Assembly (NCBI GenBank): GCA_013397435.1
Contig: VZRG01000861.1
Span: 67,691 to 131,690 of the forward strand
Reading direction: 5' to 3'
Length of the DNA: 64,000 bases
DNA from: Erythrocercus mccallii
Taxonomy: Eukaryota; Chordata; Aves; Passeriformes; Dicruridae
Both the position numbers and the translations under genes were made by a program. The notes beneath the pieces are model-generated. The model saw only the letters and a list, made by a program, of their open reading frames with translations. It was not told the DNA's origin and did no database searches. How positions within the stretch are numbered: the stretch's first letter is position 1; the number at the start of each line of letters is the position of its first letter. Shown piece by piece: positions 38,481 through 50,902 of this stretch.

Positions 38481-39104
38481 CCTTGATCAGATCTTTTGTT
38501 TTAAAGAGCTTTGTGGTGTCACATCTGCCACCCGTGGGACAAACCTGACAATGCTGCTGCTTTCCTGGTGCCATCCAACAGTAGCCTGGTCTGAGACCCA
38601 GCAGCTTCACTCACTTCTTTCTGGAAATCTCACAGGCATCAGGGTGTTTTACTGTCCCCACACACTCTTGACAAACCAAGTCTGGTTTGGCTCTCTAGAA
38701 ATATATTCCTGGGCACATCAGCCACTCTTCTGTATACTCTGACTTCAGCCCTGTTCCTAGGCAGAACAACCTCGGACCTTACAGTGCTTCTCAGCAGTTT
38801 GCCTGGGCAGATTTGTACAGAACAGCCTTGTAGTGCAGCAAAACACATGCCTGCTGCTTTTAGTTTCCGAATAGTAAAGCTCAAAATCCTTTCTATGTAA
38901 AGCAAAAGGTTTTTCTTAGGCCAGCAACGTTGTGTTCGCTAAGGTCTTAGTAAGTATTTTCATTCATCAGAAGTTCTGGGAGAAGACTCTTAAAATACTT
39001 TCAGAGAGCAGTTTCACGAGTGACTCTAGAAACTAGAATGTAAATACTCTACCAAAAAATAAAAATCTTCCCGCAAGCATTAAAATGAAAAATAAAGCAG
39101 GAGC

Positions 39105-39860
39105 AAAGGCCTCTCCCCGGGTCCGCGCCAGGCTCCTGCGCCCGCCCCGCAGCGGCCGCTCGGCTTTGAGCTGCAATGCCGCACGGCCGCGCCAGGGGGC
39201 GCCGCGCGAGCACGGACGGCGCCGGCCGCGCGCCCGAGCCCCATCACGAGAGCGGGGAGCGCGCGGGGCCGCGACAGGCCCGGCCCGGCCCGGGGGCAGC
39301 GAGCGACAGCCAAGGGCGGCCCAGAGGTGTGAGCAGAGCTGATGGAAACTGCTAGGGAAAGTTCCGGGCACCGGCCACAGAGCCCGGACCGCACCTCCTG
39401 GAATCTGTGGCAAAACAACGCCTATTACAAGGAAAACAAACCTTTCCTGGTATTACAACCATTCTTCCGATGCTTTCACATCATTCTCATTTCAGATCAC
39501 GTTCTCATTTAAAATGAGAAAAAATCCTTCCCTCGTTTCACCTTTTGTCCATCCTCCCTCCTCCTTGCCCCAGGGCCCCGGCGGCAGGCGGGAGGCCGAG
39601 CTCACCGCGCATCCCTCCCCGATGGCCCCGCGGGGCCCGGCTGCCTGCGGAGGGGCCGGGCGGGCAGGCCCCGGGAGGCGGCGCCGGGCCAGGGCCGCGG
39701 GCCGGTGTAGGGGCTGCGGCCTCCCCAGCGTCGGCCCCGGGCCTAGGGATCTGCCCCCAGACCAAACCCGCCCGCTGCCGCCCCCCGGGAACCGCAGCGG
39801 GGTGAGACCGCTGGAAAAGCGGGTGGAGCGCGCGCCCCTCTTCTCAGTGCCGCTCATCGT
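39105..39860. promoter_or_regulatory. Intragenic CpG island in two parts, candidate promoter
   Basis: Two blocks, about 39113-39335 and 39570-39860, are very GC-rich and dense in CpG (about three dozen CpGs in the first by hand count), while the surrounding intron is AT-rich and CpG-poor. They include an Sp1-type box (GGGGCGGGC on the minus strand, about 39136-39150) and GTGAG-type potential donors on both strands. There is no TATA box at an obvious place. Long open frames across the island are due to low stop-codon frequency in GC-rich DNA and match no family I know. It could drive a DEP-truncated RGS6 transcript, an antisense or divergent non-coding RNA, or act as an orphan island or enhancer. 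Confidence 0.7.
39185..39204 (+). promoter_or_regulatory. CTCF-like binding motif
   Basis: The core GCGCCAGGGGGCGCCG closely matches the vertebrate CTCF consensus (CCASYAGRKGGC; best-known form CCACCAGGGGGCGC). It sits inside the first CpG block. Occupancy cannot be told from sequence. Confidence 0.6.
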
Positions 39861-42800
39861 GTTCAGGTGTGACTGATTTCGGCGGTCAGGAGAGCAAACA
39901 CAAACTCCAGGCGGAAAGAAACGGAGACTTGTCCTGACCTTTCCACGCCCCGGGAGGCACACGGGAGAGAGAGAGGAACGCTGTGTCCACTGAAGCCACT
40001 CACAGGGAAGAGAAGCGAGAAGAGAAGGTTCCAGGCAATCAAGACACAGAATTGCAATAAAACGGTAAAATACAACGGGTCGCACCATCAGGTTGTATCT
40101 GAGAACAAGCATGCAAAGGCAGAGCAGGGGAATGCCTTGTTTATCCTCTGCTTATTTTTCACTTTTGCCCCAGGACCAGGTGCTCAGGAGGAACACATTC
40201 AGATGTGCGATGTCCTCTTTTTCCTCAACAAGTCATCAGCATCTTGCATCAAGTCCCCGAGAAAGATGACAACAAAGCAGACACAGCAGTCGGATCACTG
40301 TACCATTGGCCTGGGAGAGCTGCCAAGCAGTTGCCTGTCCCAGCATAGCCAGCTCACTGGCCTCTCCCAGAATAAAGTCACACAAGAGCAAGATACACAT
40401 GGAAATATTTGCAGGGCAGAGTGAGAATGCTAAGCGTTTTACTGTGCTATAGACTGGGAGGCAAAGGCAAAGCCTGGACACAAAACTCATACAGCTGAAC
40501 ATCTATAACCTGAACTTCTTTTGTTCTCCCAGACAAAAATAAACATCTGAAACAGGTTAACCACCCAAAAGGGTTAAAGCTATGACCTTATGAATTAAAC
40601 TGAATCAAGAGAGGGGAAATGTAAGCAGTGAAAAGGACAGAATGTGTTGAGGGACAAAAGTTTTGAAGAAAAAAAAGTTTTGGAAGTATTACAGCAAATA
40701 GATCTCTAAAGCAATGCAGTAGAAACAAGTAGTCAGATCTAAAAAGAGACCATGTTAAACTGAGGGGGAAAAATTACAAAGAAGTCACTTCTGTCTAACA
40801 AAATGTTTTGTCACACAGAAGCAGGCACTAAAAATTAGATAAAAATACAGGAATCCATGGCTTTGTCTCTGTATACTCATATAGTCCCTCCTCAGGAGCA
40901 TGGCTTGAAGATTAATTGCCTGATTGTTAATTGTATGGTCCCCTCTGCAAGAACAAGCATGAAAATGATGTTTGGAGGACTTGGGTCCAGAAATCCTACT
41001 GTACAAAAAGCAAGGTAACTCAGTAACACCAGATTAAGTGGAAGAATAGTGAATAGACATACAGTGTTCCAAATACTACTTCAATCTCAGTACAAAATAC
41101 TCTCCCAAAGGCCATATAAAAAAATTACAGGTCAAATTAACTCTGACATAGCAAAGGCATCCCCAGTGGCGTTATATTTTTCTAAGAAAACATAAAATTA
41201 CCAGGTCTAAACCCCAGAATTATACTGGAAAAGAACTGTCTTTACTCATCCTCTGCATGGTAATGTGTGTAGAATAACTGTGACCACACCTCATATTCCT
41301 TGGTTAAAAATTGCCAAGTTTCTTCAGACAACTGCAATCACGCTGCCCCACCAGGGCTGGCTGTGCTTTCTCCTGCCCTTGCTGTATCCAGCATTTTGGG
41401 TATTGTACCAACTGCACTGCTAATGGCACTGTCACAACTCTGATGAAGCCAGTTGAAAGCATGTCAGGTCACTTTTTACAGTCATGGTATCTCACAAGCT
41501 CAGCAGATTCTGTCCAACGTAGTGATTTATTCTGAAATAAACTTCTCTGCCTGTTCACACTCCATTAGCTGATGCTGCATGTACAGAGGCAAGTTAAAAG
41601 GGAAGGGAAGTAGTAGAAGTCAATGGAGAAAATATACAAGAAGCAAGAGAATAAGCTTATAAAAACAGGTCCAAGGAATAATAACATAGATGTGGAAAAC
41701 AATGACAGGTATGCAAAAATAAATTTTAATTACAAAATTGAAATGGTGAAATGCTAATCTAAGACATGTGAATATGCTTTCCACTGAATTCTGTAATCGT
41801 CCATACATATACTTGAATGTGAAACATAAAAAATGGCAAAGTTCTTTTCTGCTACTGGATGTACTTGGACTTCATCAGGGATATCCAAACTTCCACTCTG
41901 GTACATTTCTGTATGGCTTGAGAAAGACCATATATAATGTTCCTGAAGGACAAATATATGGCTGGAGAAGGTGTAATGTCTTTCATGAGAGCTGTAAAGA
42001 TTAATGAATTGATGTTTACTTAACACCATGAAAACATAAAATGCCTTGCAACTTCATAGTGTTGAACATAAATACCAATTCCTGCCAATAAAGTTCCCCC
42101 AGTCTTACTCCTCCTGTGCAGAATCCCTGCTCTGTAAAGGCTCATTTCTGGTTTTACTTTCACAGACTGAAACCTGTCAGTCCTGTGCAAATTTTGCTAA
42201 CACTGTTCTCAAAGCAAACTACAGTAGGTCCCAAGGCAGGTAACTCAGAATATTGTTTTCAACTTGAGAGAAAAAATTGAAAGAGCAGTATTTACATTCT
42301 GTTACCAGCTTACTCACAGACTGATTTGTGCAAACATGATCAGACTACAACATGGTCACACAAATTTGAAACCAAGCACCCAATCAAGTAACAGTTTCCC
42401 TTCATGGCTCTGACCACACTTGCTGTAAAACCCAAACAAAGGCTGCCAGACTCTGTCTGAAACAAGAATTTGCTGCCAGGAGCTAGTCTAGTGAGAGAAG
42501 AGGTTAAAGCAAGAGATGAGATTCCTAATGTCATGAGGGTGTCTTCTATGCATTTGAATTTGAAAACAGATAGAGTCATGTTACAGAGGTGGAGATGACA
42601 TGCTTATTATAAAGTGCAAGACAGCATGACAAATTATTGATCTACTTCTTAAAGAAACTTCTCTCATGCCAATGACTTACCCTTCAACACATCCTCCCAG
42701 TATCCAACATTACAAAATACTATCAGCATCTCCAGCTTTCCCTCAATGTCTCACTAAAAATAAAAAAAACTTTCTTCAAATTACACTTATTAAAACCCAG

Positions 42801-45014
42801 AATGCTGGTCTGGCAAACTGACTATGTTTCTGCCAGAGATGCTTTTGGTATTGTGACTTTAACTCTCCTTGGATTTAAACCTGGGTGTTAAAAATACCTG
42901 GCTTAGCAGGTCTTGTGAGTCCAAGTCTGAAGTCTGTTCTTGTGAGGCTTCAGTGAGGCTATCAGTCCACAGTAAAAGACAAGCACTTTATATACATGGA
43001 TAGGATTGGCTTGGCAAGGTTTTGGCAGGGGGAGGGCTACACACATGGTGTGAAGCTGCTGGAAGTCTCCCCTCACTAGCCCCGCAAATGTCACCACACC
43101 AATCTGTCACAGCTGGGCAACAGCATCTTGGTTAAGTTCTGGTATCAGGGAAGAATATAGCTACTTCTAAATACTACTAGCTGTATTTAGACTAGTTGGA
43201 GCACTAGTGAGTCCCTTCCTGTGCAGACTGAGAACTCCATACAAACCCACAACAGCCCCTGCCAAAGCATATGCCAATGAAAACAGCCACATGTTGGTGG
43301 GGCTTGATTGCTTTCTCAGTATTAAAATAATGTAAGAAAAGTCAATCTGTAGAAAAAAAGATAATAGGGGCTTTTATCCTTTTAGCAGGATGTATAATCA
43401 GTGACTATCAGGATATTGGAATGGAGATAAGTAGGTCTCCAGCTAGCTTAGATTCAACTGATCTTTTTTCCATTAAGATCTCTTCAATTTTATCATCTGG
43501 TTATTAAATGCACATTTTTGTCTTAATCCTATTTTGAAACAATTATATGTTTATGGTGGTGTAGAATGCTCCCTTTTATGAAACTAAATTGTTGGGTATT
43601 TGTATGCTGTCTGTAATTTTGTATTCTAAAGTTGTAATTCTGAAAGTAAAACAAATGCACTTCCTTGCCGGTTTTTCTTTTTCTTCTCTCTAGTTGTTTG
43701 CATCCCTTTGCCTCCCTGAATACACAAAGACATGGATATTCCCTCAGATTAAAACTGGGCCACAGCAGGCTAATAACCATTTGTGTTTTTGAGAACTACC
43801 CCTGACAGATTTGTTACATCTCTTGACTACAAAGGATGTCAATCCCAGACAAATGACCAACACATCTAAAAGTTGTCCTACAGACAACCTTCCTGAATTT
43901 TTTAAAAATATACTGGGAACAAGTTTCAGAAATTACTTTAGAGCCTTTTGTTCCATTTTCAAAACTGAAAAGCCCTCAGGAGGCTACATCTAACCAGCTT
44001 TCGACAAGATGTATTGGCATAATGGTTAGAGCCATTTTTTAATGCCAGGCTTATTTCAAGGGCACTTCAAGCATTTCACCTAGCTACACAAATATTGGAG
44101 GAGCCTGAGCTTGGTTTCAAGCATTCATCTCTTTCTTGAGCTGGCATATAGGCCCAGAATAAATTCTATAATTCATCAGATTGTTACTTTTTGCCTTACA
44201 ATTCAGAAGTCAAAACTCTGTAAAACAATTTAAGATTTATAGGAAAACCTGGGCACATTTTTTTCTTTAGTTATGCTTTCACATGTAAAATTATACATTT
44301 AAAAAAAAAACCTACCCCATCCACAATGTGGGGACATTTTAGTTCATACACAGTAAAATAAAGAGCTATATAATTCACATCAGTCTTCCAGCACTGCAGA
44401 GGTTTCTTTTAAAATGACCAATGATACATATTAAGAGTATCCCTTCAGGGTAGGTGGGTAATTTCTTTCATGAAAGTACTCAGTAATGCAACATTAAAGG
44501 GACAAAGCATTCTGTGGGGCACATATTTGATTAACTGTAAACCACACACTTGGTGGATTTTTTTTACTTTTTGTACATTCCAGCTGTATCTATAAATCCA
44601 AAATCTAAAAAAAACCCAAAAAAACCCCAAAGCCAAACAAAACTAATTTTGTATCAAAATGCCACCATTCACCATGATCCTAAACAAGTATAAAAGGCTA
44701 AAGTCGCCCGTGTGACTTAAACACAGCTCAAAGATAAAACAGGAGTCATGTCAAGTGGCGAACAAGGGTAGTAACAAGTTGAGCATGTTCAGGTGGGATG
44801 TGATGGGATAAGGAATGTTGACTAATTTCTTTGAACTGCAGGGAAAGATGAAACCTTCAAGCGTGCTGAGACAGTAAGGGTGAGATGTCCTGGGTGCTGA
44901 AGGCAATCAGTGCAGGACCTTTCTGCACAGAGCAGTGGATTTCCATAGCACTAGCACTTCAAAAGCACGTTCTCAGCCAGTCTCTTCAGCTAACTAACTG
45001 GGATGGTTACTTGA

Positions 45015-45090
45015 CTAGAATACAACAGAATACTTCATTTCAAAGGGATCTACAATGTTAATCTAGTCCAACCCTTAGTCTGCATTAGTC
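45015..45090 (-). mobile_element. Possible old CR1 remnant
   Basis: The plus strand carries TAGAATAC...CAGAATACTTCATTTC, AGGGATCTACAATGTTAATC and TAGTCCAACCC, recalling the antisense CR1 3' end (ATAGAATC...GGGATCT...TAGTCCAACCC). It is too short and decayed to be firm. Confidence 0.4.
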
Positions 45091-46770
45091 AGGAGAGGAG
45101 AGAAGAACATCTACATGTTAGCCTGAAAATTTTTCCACTCAAACACCAAAATCCATGTGTATGACATTGCACCTCTGTGTTTGTCACACACAAGCTAAAA
45201 AGTACATTATGTGTACATTTGCAGGATTTTATATATGTCAATGTAAAATGCTGAAAATATTTAATCATATTCCAAACTACCTCCTAAAATGCTTTTTTTT
45301 CTTTACTGTGAGGTAAAACCATTTGTTCCATATTTGAAAATTGTAAACACAGTAAAATCAGTGTAGAATGGCAAAACATCTGACTGTGACCCCCACCATG
45401 CCCCTCTCAGTCCAGACAGCTGGAGACTGAGCAACATACCTCCATAATATTGCTAAACATTGCCTTTTTTCTTATATGCTACCCTAGATATCCCTTACAG
45501 GATCCATGGCCAGTGGGTTGCTGATGGCCATTGGTTTGACACAAAGTGGGCATTCTTACTGTGCCCCTTAGAGCCTGCATTTTGCAGTTCCCATCTGCCA
45601 ATTTGCCAAGAGCAAGTTAGCCAAGAGCGTCACTTCAGAGAAATCTGTACATTCACATCTCAGTAGGTGAGACTGCTCCCTTCAGCAGCTGCAGGGTATG
45701 AGGAAAAAAGGCAGAAGCAGGAGAAAAGGGACACACCTGAAAAGGACATGCCTATCTTCTGTCCCTCCCAGCACCTACAGGGAGCTTGCAAAGATACAGT
45801 CTTCGCCACAAGGGTTCCAAGTGCAGCTGCATGTGAGGATACCCACTGTAGCCTGGCTTTACTAGAAATTACCCTTTCAGAAAACTTCTATCCCAACACC
45901 AGCAGGGATCCTGCAGAGTCTTGCTCACAGCTGTTCTGTAGAAACCCACCTCAGAACAGAGCACTTGCAGCAAATTCCCTAAACAGACAGAGTGCGATCC
46001 CCCTGGATGCCAAAGGCCCTTCAGCAAGTTCTCACTCAAGATATGGTATTGCACATTATCATCACTACTACAGCCCTACCTGTAGGGCACCTCTGATTAT
46101 TTACAGAGAGTGTGTTGTATATTATCCCGTGCCTCCAAAACATACCTTGAAATTACCATTTTCATCACCAAAAGCCTAATGTACAAACTTCAAAAATAAT
46201 AATAATAAAAAAATAAGTTTATGTAACCAAATGCAGCTGCCATTTATATTACTGTTTGAGTCTATATAGGTTTTCATTAGGACAGTGGAATTTCACAATA
46301 CTTGTCCAGAAATAAAGTTTGCTATGCAACAGGACAAGACAGGATGAACTGTGAGTGACACCGGCAGGAACAGGCTCACTGACTCAGTCAAGCTGATCAG
46401 GTACTGCTAAGCTGAAGAGCAGATGCTACTTTCCTTTAATTTAGCAAAGCCAGCAAGGTGGCTCCATGGACCCATGCAGGCATGACACAAAGCATCTGTG
46501 GGTTTTACCTCTCACTGTGGCAGCATATTAATGCACATCTCTGAGTACCATCTGCAAAGGACACCCTCCTGTTCTGCAGGGCAAACCTACAGGGCCCCAT
46601 AAATAATCAGTTACCCAAAAATGAAAACAGGCAATTGCAGATGACCATCACAATCAAGGTGTAATGGCTTTTCAACCTCCTCACACATTCCCCAAGCTCT
46701 CACTCCTGTGTGCTGTCTTGCCACACATTAGAGCATGTTGGCTTTAATTCCTGAGAAATGTGGACTATTT

Positions 46771-47098
46771 TCATAAAATCACAGAATGGCTTGGGTTGGG
46801 AAGGGAGCTTAAAGATCATCTAGTTCCAACCCTCCTACCACAGGCAGGGATACCCTTCACCAGACCAGATTGCTCAGAGCCTCATCCACCCTTATCCTTG
46901 AACACATTCAGGGATGGGGCACCCACAGCTTCTCTGAGAAAACTGTTCCAGTGCCTTGCCACCCTCAGAGTAAAATTTTTTTTCCCTAATATCTAATCTA
47001 AACCTACTCTGTTTCAGTTTGAGCCATTCCCTCTTGTCCTACCACAACATGCTCTCATAAAAGGTCCCTCTCCATCCTTCTTGTAGGCTCCTTTCAGA
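46771..47098 (-). mobile_element. CR1 LINE 3' fragment (about 330 bp)
   Basis: The plus strand reads TCATAAAATCACAGAATGGC, TTGGGTTGGGAAGGGAGCTT, AAAGATCATCTAGTTCCAAC, ATTCAGGGATGGGGCACCCA and TGAGCCATTCCCTCTTGTCC. This is the reverse complement of a CR1 3' end in canonical order and the best-preserved non-coding CR1 fragment in the window. Confidence 0.95.
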
Positions 47099-48639
47099 GG
47101 TGGGCTTGAAAAAACCACAGTGGGCGAGGCCAGTGGTGGAAGGTACCACACGCATGCAAAAAGAACAGACAGGAACTAAAGGGTGAATTAGGAGGAGGAG
47201 CATCAGGATTTCTTAATTTTAAAAGAGAATTCTTTTTAAAAATGGGATAGTAAGGCACCTACTGCAATATGCAGATGTAATTCTCAAATAAATTGTCCCT
47301 AAAATGGGCATTGCCTTTTCTATGAACAGAATAGCCCAGGAATTCCAGGAGAGAGGAGTGAGTCTTGACAAAATCAGACATCTTTTTTTAAAACTTTCTT
47401 TCAAGAGCATGGGCCCTAATGGAATGAACCCTGCTTTAAAAAACCCTGCTTGTCATTCTGAGACTACTGCTTTAATGACAGTAGTCACAGAATGACAAAT
47501 GTCCAGCATGTCACTGCACATACAAAGTTTTTTCCTGGTCTGGTACTTTACATCCCAGCATTACTTTTCCAGCACTCTCACAATCTGCACCTAAATTGCT
47601 GTGAGTAGTTTAACTCACATAATGTGAATCTCTGTTTCAGAAAATGCTTCATGACCTGAGACTATTTGAAGAAAATTCATGCAACTCATCCCTGAATCTA
47701 TCCAGATTGGTAACAAATCCTTTGACTGCTGAAAAAAAGGAATGAAAAGGAATTTAATGAAAAGGAATTTAATCTTGACATTTCTGGATTGACAGGCAAG
47801 GCCAGTGGAATGGAGGACAGCTGTTTCCAGACCTGCATGTAAAATGACAAAGTCTACACGTTATGAATGAGAGCTCAGCAGAGCTAAAGAAACTTGTCAC
47901 AGCAGAGATGGGAATCCAAATTTTAATGATTTAATTAAGGAATGCCAAGGCTGGTGTAAAACGCTGAGCTATTTCTACTTCTGTGTCCCTATGACTGGCC
48001 TCACACTATCGTGGGTGTAATTACATAAGATACACAATCCGTTAGTGGAAAGTGGAATTATTTAAGGAAAACAGCTGGCAAATTTAGAGCTAAGTAGGAG
48101 CACAGAAACGTCAATGCTGAACCAAGAGCATGTCAAACATGACCCAGATACCTAATTAGAAGTCATGCTCAAATCTAACTTGCACAGGTCTCCAGAAGCA
48201 CACTGACTACAGTAGAGAGGCTCCAAGAAGTACTCTCCTGATCTTTATTCCCCTGATTGCATTAGATACTGTTCTGATCTCTCCCCTCTCTTCCCCAGCT
48301 TTAATGTCAAAACTCTTACAAATTTGCCAGGAATGGGGAGGGTAGAGCAGTATTACACAACAATGATGCTAAGAGCCTCAGGAAGGCATTGAGGCTGCCA
48401 CAGGGCTTCCCCCAGCGCAGAGAGGTGGGAGCTCAAGGCCTCATGTCTATTCCCAGCCAACCTGCTTTGAGCCAGTGCCCAGCCGTGGGGATTGCTGAGC
48501 TGTCAGGGGGATGCTCTTCCTCTTTGATGCTGGCTACAGTAACACTTCTGCCTCAGGCACCTCAGCCTAACGCATTGAGCAGGGACCAAATGAGCAGGAA
48601 GTCCTTGACAGAGATTGTGCCAGGACATGCTAACATACT

Positions 48640-49295
48640 GTGGGAATACCCCACAGCTGGCACAAACATATCCAAAAGATCCCCAAAGCACCTGGATGAT
48701 AATTTTACGATACAGGTACTAAGGGTGCCAACTAGGAGGTTGCCTTCCTTGATCTGTTGCTTGTCAACAGCAATAATTTCCTTTTATAACAAGGTAACCC
48801 ACCTAGTTGATCAAAGGAAGCCAGTTGATGTAATCTTTTTGGGTTTCAGTAAAGCTTTTGAAACTTTCTCTCACAGGATCCTTCTGGACAAAATGTCCAG
48901 CACTCAGCAGGATAAACACATCACGTGATGGGTGAGCAACTGGCTCATGGGCCAGGTGCAAAGCGTTATAGTTAATGGGGTGACCTCTGACTGCTGACTG
49001 GTTACTAGTGGGGTTCCCCAGAGCTCCATTTTAGGGCCAATTCTTGTCAACATCTTCAAAAACCACTTGGATGCAGGATTCCAAAGCATACTGAGTAAGT
49101 TTGCTGATGATAGTACATTGGGAGGAGCTGCAGACAGGGAGGTGCTGCAGAGAGACCAGGACAAACCACAGGGCTGGACAATCACCAAATAGATGAAATT
49201 TTAACTAAGACAAGTGCCACATTCTGCATCCAGTATGGGGCAACCCTGGATGTACAGACAGACTGCGTAACAAGAGGCTGGAGTGTCAAAGACCT
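48640..49295 (+). pseudogene. Decayed CR1 LINE ORF2 (reverse transcriptase) fragment
   Basis: Conceptual translation shows CR1 reverse-transcriptase landmarks across shifting frames: VDVIFLGFSKAFETFSH, ILLDKMSSTQQDKHI, then SGVPQSSILGPILVNIFK-like and SKFADDSTLGG-like segments (the FADD box is the catalytic motif), followed by the HPGCT-like tail. Upstream wording (PKHLDDNFTIQVLRVPTRR) matches the region just after the endonuclease, and an internal deletion joins it directly to the reverse transcriptase. Stops and frameshifts show that it is inactive. It is antisense to RGS6. Confidence 0.88.
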
Positions 49296-50902
49296 AATGC
49301 TCTTTGGAGCTCTAAAATCAACTCTTCCTGCTTAAAAAACCAAGCAAACACAAAACCAAATTATAATGCACTGCCCATATAGCAATGATGGAAACGAAGA
49401 ACATGAGATGCTACAGTGCAAAATTATAAATCATATTTTAAAAGATTTAGTCTTCAGATTATGGGGTTTTTTTGCTTGACAGAAAAAAAATAAGCTTTGA
49501 TGAATATGCCACTGTCCAATTCATTAGCTTCAGTAATGATAGCCTTGTGATCAAAATTTTATCAGAACATGGTAACTTTTGTTTTCTATGGCTACTACAG
49601 CTTCCTTAGAAAGCACACCTGTCACTCTCTCTTATAGGAGAAAAAACATAGACAGCATTCAACAAAACACTGGACATTTGGCAGATCTCATTTGTTAAAA
49701 AGTGTGGTTTCCCATCAGTCTAACCTATTCAGGAAATAGGAATGAAACTTACTGAGTAGTTAGGGCAGAAGTAAAATATCATGGAAGGAAAACTCATCAG
49801 AAATTTTTCACTCAGTGATTTTGACAACCATTTTGGCATCGGTCAGAAAACAATTGAGTTTTCTCAAAACAAAACAAAAAGAAATAAAATACCAAGAGAG
49901 ACAATCCTACCCACAATCAAAAAATAACAGAATTTCTATGCAATACCACACAACATCCCACAATAATTGGATGTAAAACCTTCCACTGCTAGAAAAACTA
50001 GTTACTGTTCTCATCAGTCTATTTTATTTTTTTGCCTATGAGTATACTTAGCATATTACATTAATCAGCTATTCAAAGTTTTCTGTCAGTTTTATTATTC
50101 ATTCCTAGGTGAGAGTTAGTCTGCAATCCTGGCCATATTGTGGAGGTATTTACATGGAGAAAATTCCTACAGTGCAAGTGGCCTTGCAATGGAGCTGAAT
50201 CCTGAGACTCTCTTCTAGCAAAGCACCCAATCACCAAACAGGAATTAACTGAACAAAGACCTAATTGCTTCATCTTATAGCTCTGCAGGACCAAAATATA
50301 ATTTTCTTCTCTGCATGTGGTAGTGAATCATACATCAAATATATCCAAGCTCATCAGTTCACACCATACTCAAAACAATTCCATGGGAAGCCAGCATGCA
50401 GTTTGAGAGATTTATCCACACAGGAAAAAAAAAAAAAAGCCAAAGAAAACATGCAAATGTATATATTTATAGCAATGGGTATGCATGGAAATCCTGAAAG
50501 CTTTTTGTTGTCCTCTTTGCCTTTTCTTATAGATGGTTCTAAAGCCAAATCTATGGTGCTTTCAGGTGCAAATACATAAGAAACAGAAGAGCTGTGTATT
50601 TCAGCTGGAACAAGCAGAATAAAACAAGGTATTCATTGACCGTTCAGGGTGTTGATACAAACCAGGCCCTACAGTTTGTCCAATCTAGAACCATGACAAC
50701 CCCCTTCACCAACAGCCTCTTGTGGAGACATTTTCTCACTGCCCAGCACAGCTTTCAGCAACAGTGATTTCTGGCTATTTGTGGTAGTAGATGTAAACTG
50801 GTGGGCTATGGAACTCTCTGTACTATTTAAAGCAAAAAGCTAAGCCAACCCTTCCTTTTCACTCACCCCCAAGAGTTACATTAATAGTAACTTCAATGTT
50901 GT

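Noticed and set aside
39492..40112. A 206-codon minus-strand open frame over the CpG island, and shorter ones on the plus strand.
   Set aside because: GC-rich DNA has few stop codons. The conceptual proteins are Arg/Pro/Gly/Ala-rich and match no family I know.
45667..46179. A 170-codon open frame on the plus strand inside the large intron.
   Set aside because: The composition is like the surrounding intron and no domain, signal peptide or splice context is recognisable. The length is within chance for 64 kb read in six frames.
48389..48928. A 179-codon open frame on the plus strand.
   Set aside because: Its second half is the frame-preserved part of the decayed CR1 reverse transcriptase; the upstream half is unrelated sequence read through. 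It is not a host gene.
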